Positions 42,831-53,648 of a DNA stretch of 64,000 nt are shown piece by piece. Numbering within the stretch: the stretch's first letter is position 1; each line of letters begins with the position of its first letter. This DNA is from Dactylosporangium roseum (GTDB lineage: Bacteria > Actinomycetota > Actinomycetes > Mycobacteriales > Micromonosporaceae): the NCBI RefSeq assembly GCF_025264685.1, contig NZ_CP073721.1:5137001-5201000 (forward strand), given 5' to 3'. The position numbers were made by a program, and so were the translations under genes. Under the pieces are notes generated by a model. The model was not told the origin of the DNA and ran no database searches. It worked only from the letters and a program-made list of their open reading frames with translations.

Positions 42831-44273
42831 TCAAGGACCGGTGGGCACGACCCAGCTCGGCGGCTGGAAGGCGGCGTGCGGGTCCGCGTCCACCGGTCCG
42901 ATCTGACCGGCCCCGACCACCGGCAGCGCCCGGCCGTCGCGGACGGGATCCGCGTGCGCGACGAACCACCCCTCGAGGTCGGCCCGCAGACGCGTGACGA
43001 TGTCCCGGGTGTCGGGGCCGTCCACCCGGTTGACCCGTTCACCCGGGTCGTGCACGAGGTCGTACAGCTCGTGCGGGCCGTCCGGGTAGCGGTGCACGTA
43101 CTTCCACGCACCGGTGCGGATCATCCGCACCGGTCCGTATTCGTCGTAGACCACGATCGGGCGGTGCGTCACGTCGCCGGTACCCGCCGCGGTGAGCAGC
43201 CCGGCGAACGACCGGCCCGGGCCCCGCTCGAACGGGCGCGGGTCCAGCCCGACCAGCTCCAGCAACGTCGCGGCCAGGTCGTAGGCCGAGAGCAGCTCGT
43301 GCCGCACCTGGCCGGCCAGGACCCGGCCCGGCTGGGCGATGACGGCCGGGACCTTGACCGAGGTGTCGTACATGTTCTGCGGGTACGTGCCGTTGCCCTT
43401 GCCCCAGATGCCGTGGTGGCCGGCGTTGAACCCGTTGTCACTGCTGAACACCACCAGGGTGCTGTCGCTCAGCCCCTGCTGCGCGAGGACGTCGAGCACC
43501 CGGCCGACGGCGGTGTCCATCGCGGTAACGGCGGCGAAGTAGCCCACGAGCGCGGCCCGGGTGTCCGGCTCGCCCCCGATCGGCGCGCCGTCCACGAGCG
43601 GCACCCAGGGATGGTGTGGCTCCTGGGGACACGTGGCGAAGGCGCAGTCGTCGTAGAGGCGCTCGACCTCGGGCGGGTGCTGGCCCGTCCACGGTTTGTG
43701 CGGGGCGGTGAAGTGCAGTGACAGGTAGAACGGTTCGGGCCGCCCGGACTCGGCCCGCAGGAAGGCGATGGCGTCGTCGGCCAGGATGTCGGTGAGGTAG
43801 CCGTCCACGGTTTCCGCCCGGCCGTCGCGGTGCATCGGCGCCCCGAAGTACGGGCTGCCGCCGCTCTTGTGGGCATACCAGTGGACGAACCCCGGTCGCG
43901 GCCGGTCGTTGGCGCCCAGGTGCCACTTGCCGGTCAGGCCCAGCCGATACCCGGCGTCGGCCAGCTCGTCGGTGAACAGCCGTTGCCCGGCGAGGTAGTC
44001 CACCGCGTCCGGGCCGACGTGCACGCCGTCGAGGTAGTCGTGCACCCCGTGCCGTGACGGAATCTGGCCGGTGAACAGACTCGCCCTCGCCGGCGAGCAC
44101 ACCGGCGAGGCGCAGAAAAAGTTCTCCAGCCGGGTCCCGGAGGCCGCCAGGGCGTCCAGCCGTGGCGTGCGGATCTCGTCGTTGCCGGCGCAACCCATGG
44201 CCCAGGGCCCTTGGTCGTCGCTGAGAACGAAGAGGACGTTGGGTCGCTGCGGGTCTCGGCTCGCCAACTTCAC
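42831..44273 (-). CDS. Type I sulfatase 4
   Basis: A 480-residue sulfatase with formylglycine motif CSPAR (Cys59), N-terminal NVLFVLSDDQGPWAMGC, the phrase LGLTGKWHLGAND and VVFSSDNGFNAGHHGIWGKGNGTYPQNMYD. No signal peptide. The GTG at 44273 is used, but AGGAG lies only 1 bp upstream; a TTG at 44267 has a better distance. It has its own promoter with a palindromic operator (44335-44391), separate from the other three sulfatases, so it answers to a different regulator. Confidence 0.87.
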   Translation of the reverse strand: MKLASRDPQRPNVLFVLSDDQGPWAMGCAGNDEIRTPRLDALAASGTRLENFFCASPVCSPARASLFTGQIPSRHGVHDYLDGVHVGPDAVDYLAGQRLFTDELADAGYRLGLTGKWHLGANDRPRPGFVHWYAHKSGGSPYFGAPMHRDGRAETVDGYLTDILADDAIAFLRAESGRPEPFYLSLHFTAPHKPWTGQHPPEVERLYDDCAFATCPQEPHHPWVPLVDGAPIGGEPDTRAALVGYFAAVTAMDTAVGRVLDVLAQQGLSDSTLVVFSSDNGFNAGHHGIWGKGNGTYPQNMYDTSVKVPAVIAQPGRVLAGQVRHELLSAYDLAATLLELVGLDPRPFERGPGRSFAGLLTAAGTGDVTHRPIVVYDEYGPVRMIRTGAWKYVHRYPDGPHELYDLVHDPGERVNRVDGPDTRDIVTRLRADLEGWFVAHADPVRDGRALPVVGAGQIGPVDADPHAAFQPPSWVVPTGP

Positions 44274-44334
44274 GCTCCTGACAGAAGGGACTCCGGCCGA
44301 CGCCGTCCTGGCCGTTCCAGCCGCACACCGCACT

Positions 44335-44391
44335 GAAAGCGCTTTCCTGGGCGGTTGCCGTAATATATGGGCAGCCGGGACCCGGTGGCAA
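44335..44391 (-). promoter_or_regulatory. Sulfatase 4 promoter with palindromic operator
   Basis: On the minus strand TTGCCA (44386-44391), an 18-bp spacer and TATATT (44362-44367). Just downstream of the expected transcript start is the perfect 12-bp palindrome GAAAGCGCTTTC (44335-44346), a LacI-family type of operator. Confidence 0.6.
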
Positions 44392-44422
44392 GGGCCGGCT
44401 CACGGACCGGCGTCGGCAGCGC

Positions 44423-45313
44423 TCAGTGGAGTCCCGCGGCCAGTGCGTGCCCGGTGGCGGCCCGGACCGCCGCGTCCTGGTCGGGCAGCAGCTCCATCCG
44501 GGGTGGGCGGCAGGCTCCCCCATGGCGTCCGGCGAGGTCCATGGCGAGCTTGATCGCCTGGACGAACTCGGTCCTGGCGTCCCAGCGCAGCAGCGGGTGC
44601 AGCGTCCGGTACAGCGGCTGTGCGGTGTGCAGATCGCCGGCGACGGCAGCCTGGTAGAGCCGCACGCAAGCGGCCGGCAGCGCGTTGGGGAAGCCGGCGA
44701 TCCAGCCGACCGCACCGGCCAGGGCCATTTCGACGACCAGGTCGTCGGTGCCGATCAGCACGTCCAGGTCGGGGGCCAGTTCGGCGAGCTGGTAGCCGCG
44801 GCGCGGGTCGCCGCTGAACTCCTTGACGGCGACGATGGAGCCCTCGGCGTGCAGCCGCGCCACCAGTTCCGGGGTGAGGTCGACCCGGGTGTCGTACGGG
44901 TTGTTGTAGGCCACGACCGGCAGCCCCACCTTGGCCACCTCGGCGTAGTGCGCCAGCACCGCACGCTCGTCGGCCCGGTAGGCGTTGGGCGGTAGCAGCA
45001 GCACCGCGTGCGCGCCCGCCTCGGCGGCCTGCTCCGCCCAGCGCCGCGCGTCGAGCGCGCCGTACGCGGCGACACCCGGCACGACGGAGAACCCGTCCGG
45101 GGCCGCGGCGACCGCGGCACTCACCACCTCGGCGCGTTCGCGTTCGTTGAGCACCTGGTACTCGCCCAGAGAGCCGTTGGGGACGACACCGTCGCAGCCG
45201 GACCGCGCGAGCCAGCGTACGTGCTCGGCGTAGCCGTCCAGGTCGACGGACAGATCTTCCCGGAACGGCAGTGCGGTCGCCACGACCACACCATGCCAGG
45301 CCTTGCTTGCCAT
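44423..45313 (-). CDS. DapA-family HPC deaminase (hydroxyproline pathway)
   Basis: A 296-residue aldolase/lyase of the dihydrodipicolinate synthase family. Schiff-base Lys164 in VAVKEFSGD, Tyr136 in VAYNNPY, and NGSLGEY in place of the usual GTTGE. In hydroxyproline operons such a protein converts 1-pyrroline-4-hydroxy-2-carboxylate to 2-oxoglutarate semialdehyde and ammonia. The assignment rests on its place as last gene of the D-hydroxyproline dehydrogenase operon. The ATG at 45313 has GGAG upstream; 10 bp behind the previous gene. By sequence alone other DapA-family lyases are possible. Confidence 0.82.
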   Translation of the reverse strand: MASKAWHGVVVATALPFREDLSVDLDGYAEHVRWLARSGCDGVVPNGSLGEYQVLNERERAEVVSAAVAAAPDGFSVVPGVAAYGALDARRWAEQAAEAGAHAVLLLPPNAYRADERAVLAHYAEVAKVGLPVVAYNNPYDTRVDLTPELVARLHAEGSIVAVKEFSGDPRRGYQLAELAPDLDVLIGTDDLVVEMALAGAVGWIAGFPNALPAACVRLYQAAVAGDLHTAQPLYRTLHPLLRWDARTEFVQAIKLAMDLAGRHGGACRPPRMELLPDQDAAVRAATGHALAAGLH

Positions 45314-45323
45314 GACGGTTCTC

Positions 45324-46754
45324 CTAGGGTTGCGATACGGACGGATCGGTTGCCGCGTCTGCCAGCAGACGCAGCGGTACGGGCTGAGCGATGGGCCGGC
45401 TGGCCCACGCGGCGAGATCGGCGTGGGTCGCCGGCCGTCCCCCGTGACGGCTGACGAGCGCCGAGACGGCGTGACCGCAGACCCGCCCCTGGCACCAGCC
45501 CATGCCGGCGCGGGTGAGCAGTTTCGCGGTGCGTAGCTGCGTGGCGCCGTCCTGCTCGACCGCCGCGCGAACGCGTCCGGCGGGGACCTCCTCGCAGCGG
45601 CAGACGATCGTGGTGGGCGTGAGCCAGTCGGTCCAACCGGCGGGAATCCGGTAGACGTCGTGCATGGCGGCGGCGAACCGGCGCAGAGCGGCCCGGCGCG
45701 ACAGCAGCCGTTCGGGGATCGTGCTCGGACGGCCGGCGGCGGCTCGGATGGCGAGTCCGGCGATGGTCCCTTCGATGTGGGACAGTGCCGCGCCGCCGAT
45801 GCCGGTCACCTCACCGGCGGCGTAGACCGACGGCACGTCGGTGCACTGCTCGGCGTCGACGTCGGCGACCACGCTGCCGTCGACGTCGAGGCGCGTGGCG
45901 CAACCGAGCTGCACCAGCAGCTCGATCTGCGGGGAGAACCCGTACCCGATCGCCAGGGTGTCACATGTCACACGGCGCCGGGTGCCCGGCACGGGACGGC
46001 CGGCGCGGTCCAGCCGCATGACCGTCACCGCGGCCAGCCGCGCGTCGCCGTGTGCGGCCACGACCGCCCATCCGCCGCGTACCGGGATGCGGTGGCGCAG
46101 CAGCGACGTGTGGTACCGCACGGCCTCGACGATCTTGCCGGCGTTTCGGGCGAGGGTCGGCGTGTGTCGCAGGAACCGGCTGGTGCGCGCCGCCTCGTAG
46201 ACGCCGGCCACGGTGGCGCCGGCGCGGCCGAGACCGGCGGCCACCGGCAGCAGGAACGGGCCCGACCCGGCCACCACCACCCGCTGTCCCGCGAGCACCA
46301 GATTGGCCTTGAGCAGCGCCTGGGCAGCGCCGGCGGTCACCACCCCGGGCAGGTCCCAGCCGGGAAACGGCAGTTGCCGGTCGTAGCCGCCGGTCGCGAC
46401 CAGCAGCGCCCGACCGCGGATCGTGACGCCCACCGGTGTGCGCAGGTCGGTCACGGCGCGCACGGTGACCAGGCCGTCCGTCCGTTCGACCGACCACACG
46501 TGGTGATCGGGCAGGTGGGTGACTCCATCGAGCCCGGCCAGGCGATCGCGCAGCGCGGCGAACTGCCGCCAACCGTGGTGCACCGCCTCCGGCCGGGTGA
46601 CGTGGAACGTGGCCGGCGGCTGACGGTGGTACTGCCCGCCCAGTCGCGGTGCGGCGTCGACGAGCGCCACGCGCAGGCCCGCTTCCGCCACGGTGCGGGC
46701 GGCGGACATGCCGGCCGGGCCGGCACCGACGATGACCGCGTCGTACGTGGTCAT
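45324..46754 (-). CDS. D-hydroxyproline dehydrogenase, FAD/NAD-binding alpha subunit
   Basis: A 476-residue subunit. Dinucleotide motif YDAVIVGAGPAGMSAARTVAEAGLRVALVD, second motif RVVVAGSGPFLLPVAAGL, then a C-terminal BFD-like iron-sulfur segment VCRCEEV...GMGWCQGRVCG. It is the electron-transfer partner in three-subunit (LhpBEF/HcnABC-like) amine dehydrogenases. The ATG overlaps the stop of the 2Fe-2S subunit. Membrane association and the final electron acceptor are not shown by sequence. Confidence 0.85.
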   Translation of the reverse strand: MTTYDAVIVGAGPAGMSAARTVAEAGLRVALVDAAPRLGGQYHRQPPATFHVTRPEAVHHGWRQFAALRDRLAGLDGVTHLPDHHVWSVERTDGLVTVRAVTDLRTPVGVTIRGRALLVATGGYDRQLPFPGWDLPGVVTAGAAQALLKANLVLAGQRVVVAGSGPFLLPVAAGLGRAGATVAGVYEAARTSRFLRHTPTLARNAGKIVEAVRYHTSLLRHRIPVRGGWAVVAAHGDARLAAVTVMRLDRAGRPVPGTRRRVTCDTLAIGYGFSPQIELLVQLGCATRLDVDGSVVADVDAEQCTDVPSVYAAGEVTGIGGAALSHIEGTIAGLAIRAAAGRPSTIPERLLSRRAALRRFAAAMHDVYRIPAGWTDWLTPTTIVCRCEEVPAGRVRAAVEQDGATQLRTAKLLTRAGMGWCQGRVCGHAVSALVSRHGGRPATHADLAAWASRPIAQPVPLRLLADAATDPSVSQP

Positions 46755-47050
46755 CGGACGGTCCCGGTGCGCACGACGTCGCCGGGCCGGGCCTCGATCT
46801 GGCACGCGCGCAGCGCCGGCCGATCGTTGACGGTGACCAGGCAGTCGAAGCAGATCCCGATGCCGCAGAACAGCCCGCGCGGGTCGCCGGCGCCGCGGGT
46901 GTGCCGGGTGTTCCGCACGCCGGCCGCCCACAGCGCGGCACCGATCGTCTGGCCCGGCAGGGCGGGCACCGGCCGGTCGTCGACGGTGATCCGGAACGGC
47001 GGGTCAGGATCGGCGCGGACGAGCCGCCAGGGCACGGGTGGCCGACTCAT
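46751..47050 (-). CDS. D-hydroxyproline dehydrogenase, 2Fe-2S subunit
   Basis: A 99-residue ferredoxin-like subunit: FRITVDDRPVPALPGQTIGAALWAAGVR, then the iron-sulfur ligand set CGIGICFDCLV with a further Cys in LRACQI. Homologous to the HcnA / LhpF subunit. The ATG overlaps the stop of the DadA-like subunit, and its own stop overlaps the alpha subunit. Confidence 0.87.
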   Translation of the reverse strand: MSRPPVPWRLVRADPDPPFRITVDDRPVPALPGQTIGAALWAAGVRNTRHTRGAGDPRGLFCGIGICFDCLVTVNDRPALRACQIEARPGDVVRTGTVR

Positions 47051-48246
47051 GTCGCCTCCTCGGTGAGCGCGCCGGGGCGCGGGGCGTCTGCCGGGTCGCC
47101 GAACCGGTCGGGCCGGAACGGGTGCAGGTCGAGTGCCGGCTCGGTGCCGGCGAGCACCTGGCCGATGAGGTGCCCCGTGGCGAGGGCGAGACCGATCCCG
47201 GCGCCCTCGTGGCCGCACGCGTGCAACAGTCCGGGCACGCGGGGATCGGCACCCAGCGCCGGCAGGTGGTCCGGCAGGTACGGCCGGAAGCCGAGGTAGG
47301 CCCGGATGACCGAGACGTCGGCGAGCACGGGAAACAGGTCGATCGCCTGCGCGGCGAGCCGCGCCAGCACCCGCACCGGCAGCACCCGGTCGAACCCGAC
47401 CCGCTCTCGGCTGGCGCCGATGAGCACGGTGCCGGCCCGGGTGCCCTCGACGACGGGTGAGGTCTGCAGGTCGGCGGAGTCACTCATGACATCGGTGGTG
47501 TAGCCGGCGCCGTAGACCTTGTGCCGGATGATCGCCGGCAGCGGCTGGGTGACGAGGATGCAGCCCCGCCGCGGCAGCACCGGCACGGTCACGCCGGCGA
47601 GCTCGGCGACGTGCCCGGCCCGGACTCCCGCCGCGTTGACCACGGCCGCCGCCGGGATCGGGCCACCCGGGGTGTCCACACCGGTCACCCGCCCGTCCCG
47701 GCCGCGGCGCAGCGCGATCGCCGGCGTGTCCGGATGGACGACGGCGCCGTGTGCGCGGGCGAGCCGCAGCAGCACGGCGGCGGCGAGCATCGGCTGCACC
47801 TGGGCATCCTGCGGATACCACACCCCGCCGGCGAGTCCCGGGGCGAGGTGCGGCTCCAGTTCGGCCAGGTCGTCCGGTGCGACAACCTCGGCCCGCACGC
47901 CGTCGGCCCGCTGCGTGTCGGCGAACCGGCACAGCGCTTCCAGGCCGGCCTCGTCGGCGGCGACGACCAGGCCGCCCTTCGGCTCGTACTCGACGGTGTC
48001 GCCGTGCTCGTCGCCGAACTGCCGCCACAGTGCGCTGGACAGCATGGCGAGATCGAGCTCCGGCCCGGGACCCTTGTCCGAGACGAGGATGTTGCCCTCC
48101 CCCGCGCCGGTCGTGCCGCCGATGACCGGCCCGCGATCGAGCACCGCCACCCGCAGACCCGCGCGCGACGCGGCGTAGGCGCAGGCGGCGCCGACGATCC
48201 CGGCGCCGATCACCACGACGTCGGTTCCGCGAGCCACATCCAGCAC
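47047..48246 (-). CDS. D-hydroxyproline dehydrogenase, catalytic DadA/sarcosine-oxidase-like subunit
   Basis: A 399-residue FAD subunit: VVVIGAGIVGAACAYAASRAGLRVAVLDR, GEGNILVSDKGPGPELDLAM, GCILVTQPLP and the FAD block HACGHEGAGIGLALATGHLIGQVL. It oxidises cis-4-hydroxy-D-proline to the pyrroline by analogy with LhpB. First gene of a four-gene operon. The GTG at 48246 lies a few bases behind a good -10 (TATTAC), so translation is probably leaderless. Proline or another D-amino acid as substrate cannot be excluded. Confidence 0.85.
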   Translation of the reverse strand: MLDVARGTDVVVIGAGIVGAACAYAASRAGLRVAVLDRGPVIGGTTGAGEGNILVSDKGPGPELDLAMLSSALWRQFGDEHGDTVEYEPKGGLVVAADEAGLEALCRFADTQRADGVRAEVVAPDDLAELEPHLAPGLAGGVWYPQDAQVQPMLAAAVLLRLARAHGAVVHPDTPAIALRRGRDGRVTGVDTPGGPIPAAAVVNAAGVRAGHVAELAGVTVPVLPRRGCILVTQPLPAIIRHKVYGAGYTTDVMSDSADLQTSPVVEGTRAGTVLIGASRERVGFDRVLPVRVLARLAAQAIDLFPVLADVSVIRAYLGFRPYLPDHLPALGADPRVPGLLHACGHEGAGIGLALATGHLIGQVLAGTEPALDLHPFRPDRFGDPADAPRPGALTEEAT

Positions 48247-48250
48247 GCCA

Positions 48251-48281
48251 GTAATATGTCACACAGCACTGTCGATGGCAA
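48251..48281 (-). promoter_or_regulatory. Promoter and putative GntR operator of the hydroxyproline dehydrogenase operon
   Basis: On the minus strand TTGCCA (48276-48281) with TATTAC (48251-48256) 19 bp away. The overlapping element GTAATATGTCACA (48251-48263) matches GTAATGTGTTACA at 58629-58641 in 11 of 13 positions. It lies between the operon and the divergent GntR-FCD gene. Confidence 0.6.
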
Positions 48282-48460
48282 CAGCCTTCGATGCCGGAGG
48301 ACCGGGCCGGACATCGTGCGCGCCACCCGGCAGCGGCCGAATCCCGCACCCGCCCTGTCCGGCGGCGCCGGCGTGCGCGAAAATGCCAGGGCGCCGAGCC
48401 GGCAGACGTCCCCTCCGGGGCGATCCGGCCCAGGTGCGACGAGGCGGAAGGTGGCGAGGG

Positions 48461-49189
48461 ATGCGTCCGGACGACCCATCACCGGCCGGCGGGGACGCCG
48501 GCCTCGGCCTGCCGGCCATGCGAGACCGGCGCAGCCTGCGGGAGGACATCGCGCAGGCGCTTCGCGCCGCCATCGTCGCCGGACGGTTGCGCCCGGACGT
48601 GCTGTACTCCGCACCGACGCTGGCGAGCGAGTTCGGCGTGTCCCCGACCCCGGTCCGCGAGGCGATCCTCGACCTGGCCAAGGAAGACCTGGTGACCATC
48701 GCCAAGAACAAGGGCTTCCGGGTCAACTCGATCTCCGACGAGGAGCTGGACGAGATCACCCAGATCCGCGAACTGCTCGAGGTGCCGACCGTGGCGGGTC
48801 TGGCCGGCCGGCTCACCGACGAACAGCTCCTGCACCTGCTGTCGCTGGCGGAGGCCATCGTCGAGGCCGCACGCAGGTCGGACGTCGTCGCGTACATCGA
48901 GGCCGACACGGCGTTCCACGTCACGCTGCTCACCTTCGCCGGCAACGCGCGACTCGCCGCCCTGGTCGCCGACCTGCGCAACCGCAGCCGGCTGTACGGT
49001 CTGGGCACCCTGCTCAGCGAGGGCACGCTGATCGACTCGGCGAGTGAACATCTGCAACTGGTGGAGTTGCTGCGCACCAGGAACGAACGTGCGATCGTGG
49101 AGCACACCCGCCGCCATCTGCGGCACGTACGCGGAATCTGGGCCGACCGTCCCGAGCCTGCACATTCGACCGCCACCGCGCCAAAATAG
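48461..49189 (+). CDS. GntR family regulator with FCD sensor domain
   Basis: A 242-residue regulator. N-terminal winged helix LREDIAQALRAAIVAGRLRPDVLYSAPTLASEFGVSPTPVREAILDLAKEDLVTIAKNKGFRV, then an FCD all-helical sensor domain with metal-type positions (EADTAFHVTLL, SEHLQLVELL, EHTRRHLRHV). It diverges from the hydroxyproline dehydrogenase operon and is its likely repressor. The effector may be hydroxyproline or a pathway intermediate. The ATG at 48461 lies behind gaggcggaag; an ATG at 48518 is the alternative. Confidence 0.85.
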   Translation: MRPDDPSPAGGDAGLGLPAMRDRRSLREDIAQALRAAIVAGRLRPDVLYSAPTLASEFGVSPTPVREAILDLAKEDLVTIAKNKGFRVNSISDEELDEITQIRELLEVPTVAGLAGRLTDEQLLHLLSLAEAIVEAARRSDVVAYIEADTAFHVTLLTFAGNARLAALVADLRNRSRLYGLGTLLSEGTLIDSASEHLQLVELLRTRNERAIVEHTRRHLRHVRGIWADRPEPAHSTATAPK

Positions 49190-49306
49190 CGCCGGGCGAG
49201 GTCGAGTCGCTCATGTGTGGATGTGCGCCGCCGATGAACTAGTCGCCGTGCAGGTCCCGAGCTTGCGGTTGCGGCAGGAAGGCCATGACGCGGATGAGGT
49301 GATCCG

Positions 49307-50851
49307 ATGAGTGCGCAACGGCTCCCGGAGGAGCGACCGGCGTTTCGCGCCTTCACCGCCGTGTCGGCCGTCATCGGCGTCGCCGTCCTGGTGCTGTCCG
49401 GCATGCAGTCCGCCCGGGAGATCGATCGGCCGCAGGTGTTGCAACTCCAGGCCGCCGCGATCGCGTTGACCGCGCTCGTGCTGGCGATGGCCGCCCGGTC
49501 CCCCTTGGTCATGTCCGGGTTCCGCGGCGAGGTGACGATCCTGCTCGACACCACGGTATACGTGGTCGTGGCGCACGTGGTGCCGTTTGGTGTCGCCGTG
49601 CAGTGCGTCGCGGTCGGGATGATCGTCGCGTGCTGGACACTGTCCATGAACACCATGGTCCGGGTGGCCCACCTCACCGCCGCGACGGCGGTGTGGGCGG
49701 GTGTCATCACGGTCAAGCCGTTCATCGAGGCGTGGCTGAGCGGCTTCCCCCAGTTGCTGGCCACCGCGCTGACCCTCGGCATCCTCGGCGAGGTGGGCAC
49801 GCTCGCCGTCGTCGCCGTGACCGCATACTTCAGCCGGGGCCGCAACCCGTTGGCGCTGTTCCGCGCGAGCTTCGGCGTGGAGTTCCTGGTCGGCTGCGCG
49901 CAAGGCGCGCTGGCGTGCCTGACCATCGCGATCATCCGCGACGCGCCGGCCGCCGCCGCGTTGCTGGTGGTACCGATCGGCATGCTCATGGTGGTCTCCC
50001 GCGCGCTGGTCCGCTCCCAGTTGGCGAACATCCGCAGCTCGGTGCTCTCCGACGCGGTGCTGCACCTGCAACAGTGCGCCGACCCGTCCGAGATCTTGCA
50101 GGGCACGCTCGACCACGCGGCACGCATGCTGCGGTCCCGGCATGTCCAGTTCACCGACCGGCCGGCGGGCAGGGGCGAGATCCACGCGGTCGTCCACCGG
50201 CCGGACGGCACCCGGCTGCGGCTGGTCGCCGAGCGCCGCGCCACCAACGAAAACTTCGGCGCCGAGGACGGGCGGGCGCTGGCCGCGCTCGCGGCGACCG
50301 CGTCGGCGGCACTGCGCACCATCGACCTCATCGCGACGATGCGGTGGCGGGCGATGCACGACGCGTTGACACAACTGCCCAACCGGGCCCTGTTCCTCGA
50401 ACGGGCCGACGAGGCGCTGACGCTTCGCCGGGCGGACGAGCTGGTCGCGATTCTCTTCGTGGACCTCGACGGATTCAAGGCGGTCAACGACACCCTGGGG
50501 CACGACGTCGGCGACCTGCTGTTGCAGGAGACGGCCAGACGCCTGGGCGAGATGGTCCAGGCACCGAACACGATCGCTCGGCTCGGTGGCGACGAGTTCG
50601 TCGTGCTCCTGCGCGACGTCGCGTCGCGAGCGGTGTTGGACGACGTCGTCGACGACATCTGCCGGCGCGTCGCCGAACCGATCGTCGTCGCCGGAGGGCG
50701 CGCCTCCGTGGGAGCGAGCATCGGCACCGCCACCGCGCCCCACGACGGCGCCACCACCTCCGCGCTGATGCAACGCGCCGACGAACGGATGTACAACCGC
50801 AAACACTCCCGGCGCGGCACGTCCGCAACCCCCCAGGCCGTCATCAGCTAG
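49307..50851 (+). CDS. Membrane diguanylate cyclase (GGDEF)
   Basis: A 514-residue protein with about six N-terminal membrane segments (from VSAVIGVAVLVLSGM to LLVVPIGMLMVVSRALV), a GAF-like middle part (HLQQCADPSEILQGTLDHAARML) and a C-terminal GGDEF domain with intact motif GGDEF at residues 427-431. It should make cyclic-di-GMP, a signal for development and secretion in actinomycetes. The RxxD inhibitory site is not obvious. No tie to the collagen genes beyond position. The stop is followed 20 bp later by a family-1 hairpin. Confidence 0.88.
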   Translation: MSAQRLPEERPAFRAFTAVSAVIGVAVLVLSGMQSAREIDRPQVLQLQAAAIALTALVLAMAARSPLVMSGFRGEVTILLDTTVYVVVAHVVPFGVAVQCVAVGMIVACWTLSMNTMVRVAHLTAATAVWAGVITVKPFIEAWLSGFPQLLATALTLGILGEVGTLAVVAVTAYFSRGRNPLALFRASFGVEFLVGCAQGALACLTIAIIRDAPAAAALLVVPIGMLMVVSRALVRSQLANIRSSVLSDAVLHLQQCADPSEILQGTLDHAARMLRSRHVQFTDRPAGRGEIHAVVHRPDGTRLRLVAERRATNENFGAEDGRALAALAATASAALRTIDLIATMRWRAMHDALTQLPNRALFLERADEALTLRRADELVAILFVDLDGFKAVNDTLGHDVGDLLLQETARRLGEMVQAPNTIARLGGDEFVVLLRDVASRAVLDDVVDDICRRVAEPIVVAGGRASVGASIGTATAPHDGATTSALMQRADERMYNRKHSRRGTSATPQAVIS

Positions 50852-50870
50852 GGCCGTATCCCCACCGCCC

Positions 50871-50967
50871 GCCCTTGTTGCGTTGATCTTGCAGTCGTGG
50901 TGCCGGGACGCTCCCTGAATGCCCGGTTTGTCAGGCACCACAACTGCAAGATCAACGCAACAAGGGG
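50871..50967. repeat. Long hairpin repeat, family 1, copy 3 (inverted)
   Basis: A 97-bp palindromic element between the convergent cyclase and sdaA genes. The inner arms match copies 1 and 2, but the loop is in reverse orientation (GCCCGGTTTGTCAGG). Outer arms GCCCTTGTTGCG / CGCAACAAGGG are unique to this copy and pair. Confidence 0.85.
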
Positions 50968-50976
50968 GATGAGGGG

Positions 50977-52346
<1,370 letters not shown>

Positions 52347-52350
<4 letters not shown>

Positions 52351-53648
52351 GCCGGCACACCCTCGTGCGACACCGCGCCGAGCCGGGGATACAGCGGCCG
52401 CCGGGACACCAGCCCGCCGACGCGGGCGCGCAGGAGGGCCATGGCCGCGGCGTCGAGCGTCGGCCGCAGCGCCTGCGCGATGATGTCGGCGACCTCGCTG
52501 AAGTCGTCCGCCTCGAAGCCGCGGGTGGCCAGCGCCGCGGTACCGATGCGCAGGCCGGAGGTGACCATCGGGGGCCTGGGGTCGAACGGCACCGCGTTGC
52601 GGTTGACGGTGATGCCGATGGCGTGCAGCCGGTCCTCGGCCTGCCGGCCGTCGAGCTCGGATGCCCGAAGGTCGACGAGCACCAGGTGGACGTCGGTGCC
52701 GCCGGTCAGGACACGCACGCCCGCCGCGGCGGCGTCGGCGGCGCACAGCCGATCCGCGAGGATGCGCGCGCCTTGCAGGGTGCGCGCCTGCCGCGCGCGG
52801 AACTCCTCCGACATGGCGACCCGGAACGCCACCGCCTTGGCGGCGATGACGTGCTCCAGGGGCCCGCCCTGCTGGCCGGGGAAGACGGCGGAGGCGAGCT
52901 TCTTCGCGTGCTCGGCGGTGGACAGGATCACCCCGCCGCGCGGGCCGCCGAGCGTCTTGTGCGTGGTCGTGGTGACCACGTCGGCGTGCGGCACCGGATC
53001 GGGGTGCAGCCCGGCGGCGACGAGCCCGGCGAAGTGCGCCATGTCGACCATGAGCAGCGCCCCGACCGAGTCGGCGATCCGGCGGAACTCGGCGAAGTCG
53101 AGCTGCCTCGGGTACGCCGACCACCCGGCGATGATCATCTTGGGGCGGTGCGCGCGGGCGAGGTCGCGGACCTCGTCCACGTCGACGAGGCCGTCGTGCT
53201 CGCGCACGTGGTACGGCACCGCCCGGTACAGCAGGCCGGAGAAGTTGCGCCGCATGCCGTGGCTGAGGTGGCCGCCGTGCGCGAGGTCGAGACCGAGGAT
53301 CGTGTCGCCGGGCTCGAGCAACGCCGCCATGGCCGCCGCGTTGGCCTGCGCGCCCGAGTGCGGTTGCACGTTGGCGTACTCGGCGCCGAACAGCTCCCGC
53401 GCCCGATCGATCGCGAGGCGCTCCACCACGTCGACGTGCTCGCACCCGCCGTAGTAGCGCCGGCCCGGGTATCCCTCGGCGTACTTGTTGGTCAGCACGC
53501 TGCCTTGCGCCTGGAGCACCGCGACCGGCGCGAAGTTCTCCGACGCGATCATCTCCAGGGTGTCCTGCTGCCGGCATAGCTCCCGGTCGAGCGCCGCGGC
53601 GACCTCGGGATCGACTGCGGCGAGCTCCTGGTCGAGTAGCCCGGTCAC
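52347..53648 (-). CDS. glyA: Serine hydroxymethyltransferase
   Basis: A 433-residue PLP enzyme interconverting glycine plus methylene-tetrahydrofolate and serine. PLP-lysine Lys231 in VVTTTTHKTLGGPRGG. Other signatures: MIASENFAP, YAEGYPGRRYYGGCEHVDVVE, VQPHSGAQAN. The GTG at 53648 overlaps the gcvH stop. In this operon it most likely runs from glycine to serine. Many actinobacteria have a second, housekeeping glyA elsewhere. Confidence 0.95.

Noticed and set aside
44360..44370. GTAATATATGG before sulfatase 4 as a third hydroxyproline operator
   Set aside because: It matches only the first half of GTAATRTGTYACA and is explained by the -10 box of the sulfatase promoter.
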